This document shows, in pieces, positions 1 through 11,700 of a stretch of 26,000 nt of DNA. Within the stretch, counting starts at the first letter, position 1. The number at the start of each line of letters is the position of its first letter. This DNA comes from Baffinella frigidus (taxonomy: Eukaryota; Cryptophyceae; Cryptomonadales; Baffinellaceae). Position numbers and translations under genes: made by a program. Below the pieces are notes generated by a model. That model was not told the DNA's origin. It saw nothing but the letters and a program-made list of their open reading frames with translations, and searched no databases. Location: positions 1,203,138-1,229,137 of the forward strand of contig MU646304.1 of the NCBI GenBank assembly GCA_026770585.1. Reading direction: 5' to 3'.

Positions 1-23
1 GCCCCCCCCCCCACCCCCCGTTA

Positions 24-69
24 TTGTTTTATTATCATTACCTCCAGAGCCGTTTGAAAAGCGACCAAC
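24..69 (+). CDS. Possible 3' end of an exon upstream of exon 1
   Basis: The frame starting at 24 reads F-Y-Y-H-Y-L-Q-S-R-L-K-S-D-Q, resembling the I-L-x-Y-L-R spacer between LRR modules. It is followed by a textbook donor, C|GTAAGT, at 70. No acceptor is visible before the window edge, and the next exon in phase between 70 and 556 was not found. Confidence 0.3.
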
Positions 70-556
70 GTAAGTACCCACTGCCGCATGATTTCCCCTT
101 GAACACTGCGTTTGTGATCGGGCCGGTGGGTTTGCGATTGGGAAACACCTCCGATGCAGCGTCATGCGTTTGCCTGCCGGCGCTCGGCATATCAGTAGCC
201 TCTTTCTGGGCTGAACACCTCCGATGGCGTCCTCCCCTCCCCCCACCCCACGCAGTGTTCGGTGCCGGGTGCATCGTTCAGCAACTCCTCTCATCTCCCG
301 GAGTGTTGAACCGCGTATCATTACTTTTGAACCGCGTATCACCACTTTGAACCTCTGCTATGTACGACACTACCTATCTGAATCGCCAGCCACTTCGTGA
401 ACAACCACCATCTCCCCCTTTGCAGGATCCCACCTCTTTTGATCCACACCCGCCCTTCAGGGTTACCAACTTGAATAACCCCCATCTCCTCTGGCGCTTC
501 ACTCTGCAACTCAGTAAAGCGAGTGTCGCTCTCTAAAGCAACTTATGTGCGCGCAG
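70..556. other. Non-coding stretch before exon 1
   Basis: No convincing exon is seen here. A 20-22 bp unit (ttgaaccgcgtatca) occurs twice in tandem at about 306-349, and 'acacctccgatg' occurs at about 147 and 218. If 24-69 is an exon, at least one more short exon is needed in this stretch to restore phase, and I could not identify it. Confidence 0.4.
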
Positions 557-660
557 GCCCACTCTCGCACTCTGCGCATCAACGCTCGAGACACTGGAGC
601 TGGACAATAACCCGGCTCTCGAGTCGCCGCCACCCCCCGTCATCGCGGCTGGCTTCTCAG
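557..660 (+). CDS. Exon 1: last LRR and proline cap of a module
   Basis: After gcgcag, one nucleotide completes a codon, then the reading contains S-T-L-E-T-L-E-L-D-N-N-P-A-L-E-S, followed by P-P-P-P-V-I-A-A-G. This is the LRR plus cap that closes a module. It ends at CAG|GTCAGC in phase 1. Confidence 0.75.
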
Positions 661-3600
661 GTCAGCCCCCCTACACTCAAAACCACTCTCCTCACATCCT
701 CAGCGTTCCGCGGCCGGTGATACGCGCGGAGTGCACTTCCCGCTTCCCGCTCAGTCGCTCGCGCGGTCGCGGTCGGCTGATTCCGCTCCGTAACACCCAT
801 CATTTTGCGATTTTATGGGTATCCAATCAATATCATCTTGGGCTGGCAGAGGCGATGCTCTATCAGACGCATCTGCAGCACTCGCCCAAAACCCTAATCC
901 CTGAACCCTCCCCGCTCCCCTCTTTGGGTGGCAGAGGTGATGCGGTTTCTGATGAAATCGGACCCCGGTTCTTAATAAACACGGAACGGTTTCTAATGAA
1001 AACGGACCGGTGATGCGGTTCCAGGGTCCGTCTTGAGCAGATGTGAGGCTGTCCCTCACGGAGCTGCAACATGCATGGATCAAACTCGGCTCGATACGCG
1101 CGATGCCAGCGGTGTAACTGTGACCGTTCCGTAGGGTGCTACCGTATGCAATACCGTAGGTTGATACGGGATGCCGCAATTAGGTTGACGCTGCAATAGA
1201 TCTTCCAACGTTAAGTGCTGAATGCACTTCGCGCTTCCCTGTTGAGCAGATGTGATGGTCTACCATCCCGCGTCCCTCGAAGGATGGCAACTACACCCCC
1301 GAAACCCTGGACCCTAAACCCTAAACAGCATCTTGAAACACCCTAGGGTTGACGCTTTCTCTCGTGGTCTGGCAGATGTGATGGTCTACCTGTCGGAGTT
1401 ACAGCGCTCGCGCTCGGCCGATCGACTCGACCTCTCGAATCAGCGCTTCCGCGCCCTTCCCGTCTCGCTTCCGGAGTACTCCCACATCAAGTGAGCCCCC
1501 CCCCCGCCCCTTCCCAGTAGAAGAGGCTGTATTGGACGTAGAGGAGACTGTATAGGGCGACCCCTCTTGCCCCCCCCCCACAAGCGCCCTCCCTGACTCC
1601 TTCCCCGCCTACTCCCAAATTAAGTGCGACCCACAACCGACGCAGCAGGATTTTAGTGCTGGGGGACGACTTGATGCTGAAAGTCACAACGTGACGCTCG
1701 GTCTGGCTGCAGGGTTTTAGTACTGGTGGACAAACGGATGATCGACTTGCCCTCTCCATCAATTTAGGTCACACTTGATGTGAGAGGAGGCGGGACAGAG
1801 AGGTAACGCGTGTCCTGGCGGCAGGGTGCTGGTGCTGGCGGACAACATTATGACCGACTTACCCCAGAACCTCTGCGCTCTTGGCAAGTTGGAGTTCCTC
1901 GACGTTTGCCGCAACCGCCTTGTCTGCACCCCACCCCATGATTTAATTAGGAGTGGTGCAGTCTGCACCTCATCCCCCTCTGCACCCCACCCCCAGCTCC
2001 TGATTCAACGATGTCGCTACTTGATGACCGACCTACCCCCGATTCTCTGCGCTCTTGGCAAGTTGGAGTTCTTTGACGTCGGCCGCAACCGCCCTTGTCT
2101 GTTCCCCACCTTCTCCACTTCGCGTTCGCGTTCTCTGTTTTCTCGAGATGTGGTCCTGATTTGGAAGGTCCTGATGTTTTGCACCACCCTCGACGACTGC
2201 CGGAACCGCCTTGACTGCGCCCCACCCTACACTCTGAGATATACCCTGAAAGGTGACGGGTCGAAACAGGGACACAATCGCAGGCGATGCACCCCCCTCC
2301 TCCGATTCTCCCTCTCCCTTTCTCTATGTTTGGCGAGATGTGGCCCCAAAGTTTCGGATGGTCCTGATGTTTTGCACCACCCTCGACGCCTGCCGAAACC
2401 GCCTTGTCTGCATCCCACCCTTATAATTGCTCCAGCACCCCGTGTGCACCCCCACTCTTGGCACACACCGGGGGTTCCCGTGCACTTGATTAGACTCCAA
2501 ACTGATGCCCCTCGTAACTCAGAACCGCGCCCGGACCCTGAACCCTGAACCTTGATCTATGAACCCTCAACGCCACACCCTAAACCCTGAACCCTAGCCC
2601 CTAAACCCTGAACCCTAAACTCTAAACTTTAAACCCTGAACCCTAAACCCTAAACCCCGAACCCCAAAACGCTGAACCCCCAGGAGCTGCTCCCCGAAGG
2701 CTTCGGACTGCTGACGAGTCTCGAAGTTCTGCGCGCGGTCAACCCTACACCCTACACCCTACACCCTTTACCCTACACCCCACACCCTACACGCTGAACC
2801 CAGAACCCCACACCGTACACACTGAACTCTACACCCTCAACCCTGAACTCTCATCCCCCAACTCCCAACTACTAACTTCCAAACCCCAAACCCTACACGC
2901 CACAATCAAAAGCTTAAACACTAAACCCCCAACCCCCAACTCAATCCCCACACCCCACACCAGGACGACAACAAGCTCCCTCACCTCCCGCGGACGTTCT
3001 CGAAGCTCCCGCGACTCATCTCCTGCTCGCTGCGCCGCAACCTCCTCACCTGGCTCCCCACACTGGTCCGCACCCGCCAGAGAAAAAACAAGTCTCTTTG
3101 ATAGGGACACCATCAGAAGAGGGGCGTGGGGGGGGGGGGGGGGGGGAGAAAATCCCCCGAGGGACGCCCCCTTGGGCCGGGGTTTTAAAAAAAAACCCCC
3201 CCCCCCCCCCCCCCCCCCCCCATTCACCCCCCCCCCCCCCCTTTCCGTTTCATCGACTCACCCTCTCCCCCGGAGGAACCTTCCTTTCAAAACCCAATAC
3301 TACCAGTTTGCGCTCTGGGGATCGCCTCTCCTTCTCCTGATGAGTTGTTGGGTGCAAACCCAATACCTCGTCAAACCCGACACCTCGGGCGGATGGACTG
3401 CGAGGAGGATCTGGGAGTGAGTTGATGGACCGAGTGGGGGTTGTGGTGATGCCAGGTTGAATGATGAGGAGGTTGAATCGATGTAACGCGAGTGTCGTTT
3501 GCAGGTCGGGCGAATGGATTCGGTGGAGGAGCTGCTCGTAGAAGAAAACCCTCTCCGCTCTCCTCCCCAGGATGTTGTCGCGCAGGGCACTCGCCGCATC

Positions 3601-5674
3601 CTCCGGTCCCTTGCCGCAACCGCCCTGCCGTGCTGCTCATGCTAGCTCCGCCTCAGTCGGGTTGACTGATCGTTTTCACAACAAAAGTTGCCGAATTTGT
3701 ACCACACAACATATAAATCAACGTATGGTCAATTTGAGGAGACCAGATCGACTCGTAGAGGACACCCCTCTCCGCTCTCCCCCCCAGGATGTGGTCGCGC
3801 AGGGCTCCCGTCGCATCCTTCGGTCCCGCCCCTTTCCCCCTTTGGATCCAAATTGGAAAGCCCCAATGGACTGAGACAGGGGCGTGTGGACTCAGTGGAG
3901 GCTGTCCCAGTCTATCTGTCTCAGTACCAATCGTAACCCCATAAAAAAATTGAAACAGTTTGAATAGACTGGTGGTTGTAATTCCCACGTGTGACCTGGC
4001 GTGGCCTCGACAGATGTCTGGGGAACCTGGAGCCTTTCCCCCCTGTAGCTCTGTCTCACTCTGTTTTGGTTTGAGTTTGGTACGGAAATCGTTTGAATAG
4101 ACGGGGTTTGAAATTTCATTTGAAATTTTGTTAGGCGGGAATCGTTTGAATAGACGGGTTTTGAAATCTGGCGTGGCCTCGACAGGTATCTGGGGAACCT
4201 GGAGTACTCGGAACGGACCTGTTCCCTCGATCTCTCTGCGCTCAAGCTCGAATCGGTGCGTGTCTCCCGCGGTGTCAACGAAAAAAAACACCATTCAGAT
4301 ACATCTCAACACATTCACTATTCGGATACGATATTCACTATTCGGGAACACACGTTCACTATTCGGATGCTGCGGGCTGCCAGCGTGACTGTCGAGCTCT
4401 TCGCGGCAGAACACTGTTCAAAACATGCAACCTGGTACGGTATGATTAAAAAAAAAACGTCAAGACACTTACGCCGTCACTATCGTAAAACTGGCGCCGC
4501 AGGCCTCACAAATATTTATATGCAAAAAAGCTTCGTTCTAAATTATTTGTCCACCGGGGCGGGGACAGGTACCGCTGATGGTGTGCCGTCAGACGGCGCT
4601 GACAGAACTGAAGCTGTTCAAGAACGTGGTCTCGGCAGTTCCTGTCAAGCTCCAGCGTCTCACCAACCTCACCCGCCTGGTAAGCCCGCAAACCCTGTTT
4701 TCACCCATAGTGCCCATGCATTACCCTGGAAAATGTGCGCAAACCAACATGTTTCTACCCCCGACACTCACGCACACCCCTGCGTATCTGTCTTCATGCC
4801 GAAGGACATTGTGTGTCCCGCGTCGAAACGGTACACCGTGAGGATGAACGCCTACTTGGAGTTGAACTCCACTTGAACATGGAGGGCAAGTAACCGCGGG
4901 GAGGGTGGTGCACCCTCAACCCCAATCCCACCCCGCTACCCCAAACCCACAACCCTTCACCAGGTGCTATCAGACAACAAGCTGGAAGTGCTGCCAGACT
5001 TCCTGCACCGGTTCCCGCACCTGCAGGGGTTTCACGCCGACGACAATCTTCTCACGGTTCTCAAACAGACCCTGAACCCTACACCCTGAACCATAAACCC
5101 GAAACCCTAAACCCTAAACCCCCTAAACCCTCAACCATAAACCCTCAACCCTAAACCCTAAACGCTGAACCTCAAACCCTAAACCCTAAACCCTAAAACC
5201 GGAACCCTAAACCCTAAACCCTAAACCCTAAACACTAAACACTACACCCTAACCTCTAAAATCCACAATCTGAACCCCCAACGCTTCAATCCTCAACCGT
5301 ACATCCTAAAATTAAACCCCAAAACCTCAACTTCAAACCCCAACCCCTAAAACTCACACCTTTAACCCTCAACCCTGCACCCTTATTTCTGAAGCCTAAA
5401 CGTGACACCCTGAACCCTCATCCCCCATCCCTAACTCCCATCTCCAAACTCTATACCCTAAACACCACCACCGCCATCGGCGCAGAAATGCCCCGAGTCA
5501 GTATCGGCGCTGACGAACCTGATCGAGCTACGTCTCGCTGGGAATCAACTTGACGACCTGCCGCACGGTCTACACCCCACCACCCGCCCTCCAAAACCCT
5601 AACCCTGAATCCCAATCCTTGAAACGTAAACCGTGAACCCTCAACCCTCAACCCTCAACCTTCAATCCTTAACC

Positions 5675-5731
<57 letters not shown>

Positions 5732-8700
5732 TCAACCATCAATCCTCAATCCTCAACCCTAAACTCTAAACCCTAAACCCTGAACCCTGAACCCTGAACC
5801 CTAAACCCTAAACCCTAAACCCTAAACCCAAAACCCTAAACCCCAAATCCTGAACCCTAAATCCTGAGCCCAAATTATGGACCCTCACTCCTGAACTCCC
5901 AAACTCCCAAACCGAAAACAGGGCTGTCGCGTCTTTTGAACCTGCTGCTCCTGGACGTCTCTCGCAACAAGCTCACCACCCTTTCGCCAGGTCCTCCTCT
6001 ATCCAATCTCGAATCGCAAACTTGAATACTTTGCTAGCTCGTGGACTAGTGTAGAGTCTGGGGTTCTTTTCTATGAAGAAGGATGTCTTCCGGAACAAAC
6101 GCTCCTCCCTTTCGTCAGGTCCGCTTCAAAAAGGCTTGGGTTTTCATTTAGGTTTTGCTGAACTAATCGATTTTGAATTCCAAATTTGAACAGGAAGCTC
6201 GGCATCAATCGAATTGCACCCCAGGCCGGGATAATTGCATTACCCTAGTTGGACAAGCGCACCACCCTAGTTGGATTCTCAGCTCTGAAACAGCTGTCAC
6301 GTGCGAATTGTATGACCTACGGGTGGCCCTACGGTAGGAGGTGGCTAGCAAATTCTTGTGGGTGTGGCCTATTCGATTAATGACGAGCTTCCTGTTCAAA
6401 GCACCACCCTAGTTGCATTCTCAGCTCTGAAACAGCTGTCACGTCCCCTCCGGGGCTGCTTCTGCACAGGCAGGGCGGATTGCTAGACGTTTCTCGGAAA
6501 ACCCCCCGAACCCCTGCACTCTGATCTGAAGGAACCCCAACCCCTGCACTTTGAAATCCTTCGCGGCACGTCATATGCTCACTACCAGTATACTCACTAC
6601 CCCAAAATCGAACAGCGTTGCAGATCTCGCCCCTAACGCACCCCCCCCCATCCCGCAGCGTCCTTCAAGGCACTCAAAAAATGCGAAGTCCTCCGCCTCT
6701 CATCCAACGCCCTCCAGCGGATCCCATCCGAAATCGAGAGCATGTCCAAGCTCAGGGAGTTACATCTCGGTGGGAATCCGCTGATTGACATCCCGCCGGA
6801 GATCTGCACGCTGTCGCACCTCGGCATCCTCTCTCTCCAGGTTTGTCCCCCTTCTGTCCATGCCCGTGCTTCTCGATTTCTCTCTCGAGGTGTGCCCTTG
6901 TTTCGCACCACACCCCTTCGACCCGAATCACCCCTCGAGGTTTGCCCTTGCGCCCACCTCTGCCCTTACACCTCTCCCTGCGCCACCCCCCCACCGTGCC
7001 ACTCGACTCAGCTCTCGAGATTTGGCACTCGACGCAGCTCTCGAGGGGTGGCGTTGCGCCTGCCCGTCTCCCCCAACTCACCCCCCCCCTTTCCCATGAC
7101 TTTACAGACGCGCGCACAGCAGTTGCTTTACACTCAACTGAGACTCTCTTTCTGGCACGCTGCGATCAGAGCAGGGCGGGGAATGTTCCACAAAAATAAC
7201 TCTTCGTGTTCCACCAAAACCACTCTTCGTGTTCCACAGAAACCACTCATCGTGTTCCACCAAAACCACTCTTCGTGTTCCACCAAAATTACTCTTCGTG
7301 TTCCACCAAATTTTACTCTTCGTGCCACCAAAATCACTCTTCGTGTTCAAACCCATGGCCTGCAAACATAAATAAACCAGGCGGCGACGCGGCTGGGTTG
7401 GCTACAGGCTCCTAGAGCCTCGACGTCTCGTCCCACCTCTCTCCCGCTGGCGTACAGCTTGTCGTGTTTGTCAATTTATGAACCTCGTGTTTCCCCCGGG
7501 TGGGCAGGATACGCCGAATTTGTTTGCACCTCCGCCGGAGGTGACGACGCAAGGCTTGGAAGCTGTCCTCTTCTACCTCCGACGCGTCTTTGATGTCAGT
7601 CCCTCTCCTCCAGCAGAGGAGACTTTTATTGAACTTGCGACGTCAGTCCATGAACTTAAGGCGGCCATAGCGGGCTCCTTCAGCCAGACGGGCTGAGAGT
7701 GGATGCTGTGCTCTTCTACCTACGCCGAGTCTTCGACGTCTGTCCCTCTCTTCCCACACGGAAGGGCCTGTTCCAAACCGAGATTTAGTCTTTGTGTAGT
7801 GACTGTCATTGCCTGTGCAGCCATTCCATCTTTTTTTAGCATAGGCACGAGGTTGGAATACCCCATCTTAGTACACGTTTTGGAAGCAGTGCTCGTCTGC
7901 CTCCGACAAACCTACGACGTCTGTCCCTCTCTCCTCCCGCCCTCCCCCCGCAGCTGTTTTGATTGTGTTTGACACCCCCAGATTTGGACCTGATGGGCGC
8001 CGGAAATATGCAACTTGTACTAGCAACGTGTAGCGATATCGAATTGTTTTACAAACCCGCCAGCATTAATTGATCAAAGTACGGATCATCGGAGAGCGAC
8101 TCTGTCTTTCGAAGCTAATGCAGTGACTCATGCACCTGACCATACCCGCACAATGTTCCGGAGGTGTCCCGGCATCGTTGTGCCACACAGCGGACTAGGA
8201 AGGGATTTTGAATAACCTCTGCACGACGAGACCTTGGACCCTAGGGTAGGCAACCCGTAGGGATATAGGGGGATTCCTACGGATAAGGTAACCGGCAAAG
8301 CCTTGATGCTGACGATCTTTTTTTTTCTTCGTAGCCCGCTGTGTGGTTCACTGTCGGATCCTCAGTCACGAGTTATCTACGATTCACTTCCCACCGCCGG
8401 GCACCGCATGCACATGTTGAAACTTTCAACGCCGAATCCAAAAAATCTGAACCGGAAACGGTTCTGATGTCTGAATCGAAAACGCCGAATCGGCAAAGTG
8501 GAAGACAAAACGCTGACGCGAAACCATGTCTCACGTGGGCAGGCGCAACGCACTGGTGTCTTGGATCTCGTCTGGTTGGGACTCAAGTCTGCGCCCCCCC
8601 CGACCCTCCCCCCTTCAGAAACAGATCCAAATGACGTGTTGTGAGCCCAAGTGGAATCTCTTCAGCAACAAATCCCGGAACACGACTTCAGTGACAGAAA

Positions 8701-11700
8701 CTAATGGTCTTTCCTGCCCCCGCCACCGTTTCATGCAGACAGGTTTGAATGCCAGAGGAAGGAGATAGCAGCCTCAGCAGCTGCGATGGGGTGCGTGATA
8801 CTACTTTCATCTATCAGGATCTATCTCAGATTTGTCTTGGCGATGAAGCTGTTTTGTACGTGAATGGCTGACAATACTGGGGTTTACCCGCATCGTCCCT
8901 GTGCTGTGCATGCACCTATACATCAACACCGAGAAGCTTTTGCACCTCACATTTCTCAACCTCTCATCACCGCCACACACCCTCGAAACGGCTGAATCAA
9001 AAGGAAATTTTGAAAACGCTGAATCACAACCTGCACCTATCGACCCGGTACAGGCATCTATGAATCAACCACGAAAAGCTATCTCTCCTCACAGCACTGA
9101 ACCTCTCGGGCAACGAATCGACATTCCATTCTGGAATTTCACGCTGGAGCATCGAGTGTTGGACCTGAACCTCTCGACGCTGTCCCGTGCAGGCATCTCT
9201 ACATCAACAACGAGAAACTGTCGCACCTCACATCGCTCAACCTCTCTGGCAACGACTTCGTGGACCTTCCGCACCAGATCCCGCACCTCACGATGCTCAA
9301 GACCATCACCTTCAACGATAACAAGCTCACGGTCCGCCACCTCCCGTACTGACTAGTGTTGTTTATTTTCATATTTAATTTATTAACGTTTGTCGGGAAC
9401 CTCTTGGGATCCAGGTGCGGTGTACGGCGTACGCTCCACTGGGCCTTTCATAGTCCAAACCTGTTTGCTAATTCCACTGAATTTGAAGACTGATGGTTCG
9501 ATTAAGTGTTTTCTTGCACTTGATGTATCGAGGCAGTGTTTCCTATGCAGGTACCCCCCCCTGGGCACGGGGCTGAAGATGCTGTCGTTCCATGGGAACC
9601 CTGTCTAATAAGCATGTGAACCGTGCCAGTCCCGTCCAAATCGCTCATGATACGTGTTTCATGTGCAGGTTCTTCCCCCGGGGCTGGGGGTGATCACGGG
9701 ACTGACAATGCTCTCGTTCCGCGGGAACCCTGTCGAGTCGCCCCCCGCCGAGATCGTCGACCGAGGTGCGTCAAGGGGTCAGGGTTTAGGGCGGCACTAG
9801 CTTCACCAAAGCACATAACCACCCCTAACATACACATAGGGTGCCCCAACCCCCCGTTAGGGTTCGGGGTTTCGGGTTTAAGGATGACGGATTCGGGATC
9901 AGGTTTAGGGTTCTCACTGTGTTGTCATTTCGTGTTGTCGCGTCGAGTCTCTTCACGCCGAGATCGTCGACCGAGTTGCATGTGCAACCCCTGGCAGGCA
10001 GGTAGGACCCTATACCCTACATCGTGCTCGCCACGTGGCCACTCAATCCCTCTTTAGGGTTTCGGGCTCGTCCACAACCTCCCTTGGATCTTGCGCACGC
10101 TTCTTATGGCACCTAAGAAGCGTATCAATCAGACACCCCTATACCAGCAAACACGTGATTCCAATTGAATAGGTTTCCATGACATCAGGCACGGAGGCGA
10201 TTCTGCGGTACCTCCGCCGCGTGTGGAACGCAAACGACACCCAGTTTCTCGACCTCTCGTCTCAGGTAAACTCTACACCTCAAATCCTACACCTGAAACA
10301 TGAACCCCAACCCTAAACCCTAAACCCTAAACCCTAATACCTCATGCCTACACCCAAAACCTAAACCCTGAACCCTGAACCCTGAACCATAACCAATACA
10401 CCCTAAATCCTGAACCCTACACCCTAAACAATGAATCCTAAACCCGAAACCCTCAACCAGGGGATCCAAACCCTCCACGTCTCCATCTGTCTTCTCTCCA
10501 ACATCTCGCGCCTCACGCTGGTTTACCCTAAACCCTAAACCCTAAACCCTAAACCCTAAACCTTGAACCGTAAACCCTAAATCCTGAACCCTAAACGCCA
10601 AATCCTAAACCCTAAACCATAAACTCTGTATCAATAGGGTTTCACTGAACGCTGCCCCCTGAACGCTGAATATTGAACCCTGAGGATCACAACTCTTGGA
10701 GCTATTGATGCTCTTTTCATTCCCAACACCCTAATCCAGGATGACAACAAGTGTGAGACGCTTCCAGAGGAGATGGGGCAGCTGCAGAGGCTGGTAAACC
10801 CTACACCCCAAACCCCAAACCCTGAACCCTAACCCTAACACAACTCCCTACCCCCAATCTTAAACTTTCAAGCCCAAACCCTCAAACTTAAACCCTAAAC
10901 CCTAAATCCTATACCCTAAACCCTATACCCTAGACTCTAAACCCTAAACCCTTAACCCTGAACCTTGAACCCTAATCCCTAAACCCTAAACCCCAAACCC
11001 TCAACCCTCAACCCTCGACCCTCAACCCTAAACCCCCACGCCTCAACCCTCAACCCTGAACACCAATCCCCAAACCCTGCACCCTGAACTCTAAACCTCA
11101 AGTCTTTAACCCCAATCGTTCAACCGTAACCACCAGGAGTTCCTCTCGCTTCGGAACAACAAGCTGACCTCGCTTCCCGGGAGCCTAGGGCTTCTCAACG
11201 TCCAGGTGATTCTCTCACTCCTCTAGCTCTGTCTCTGTCTTTTCAAGCGAAACTGTTTGGTGGTCATGCGGTCTTCCCTGGTCCAAAATTGACGGGAGTC
11301 TTACTAGATGTCCAAGTTCTGCCCCCCATCCAAACCGTACACCCCCTCAACCCTCTACACACTTAAGCACGTAATGGAAGCGTGGGGATGCGTGCCTCGT
11401 GGAACAGCCCCGCCGGCAGGCTCGTGAACGCCCGCGTGACCGGTCACGCGGACGCCGAAGCCAACTGTCCGAGGTGGCTGCCTTGCGTGTTTCTAGCACC
11501 CCGTTGCTGTAAGTTGATGGTGCATCCAGCACGCTCGTTTGCACCTGGCGATTCTCAGCGGTCGAAGGCTTCACGCCCCCCACACTCACTTGATCGCAAC
11601 AATCTTCAAACGTCTTGACTTGCTCCTGAACAACATCCCGACGCATCTCGCACCCCTCAGCTCTAGCCCCACAATGCCCCAGCTCTAACCACCCACATGG

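Noticed and set aside
3653-4294. 213-codon - strand open frame
   Set aside because: It lies antisense to introns 6 and exon 7. Its similar internal segments come from the repeated 'gtttgaatagac' words. No recognisable domain.
7134-7371. Open frames on both strands with repeated V-P-P-K or W-N-T-K-S residues
   Set aside because: They arise from the 23-24 bp minisatellite inside intron 12.
7417-7470. Possible LRR exon (L-D-V-S-S-H-L) in intron 12
   Set aside because: It needs a frameshift, and exons 12 and 13 already join in phase with correct LRR spacing.
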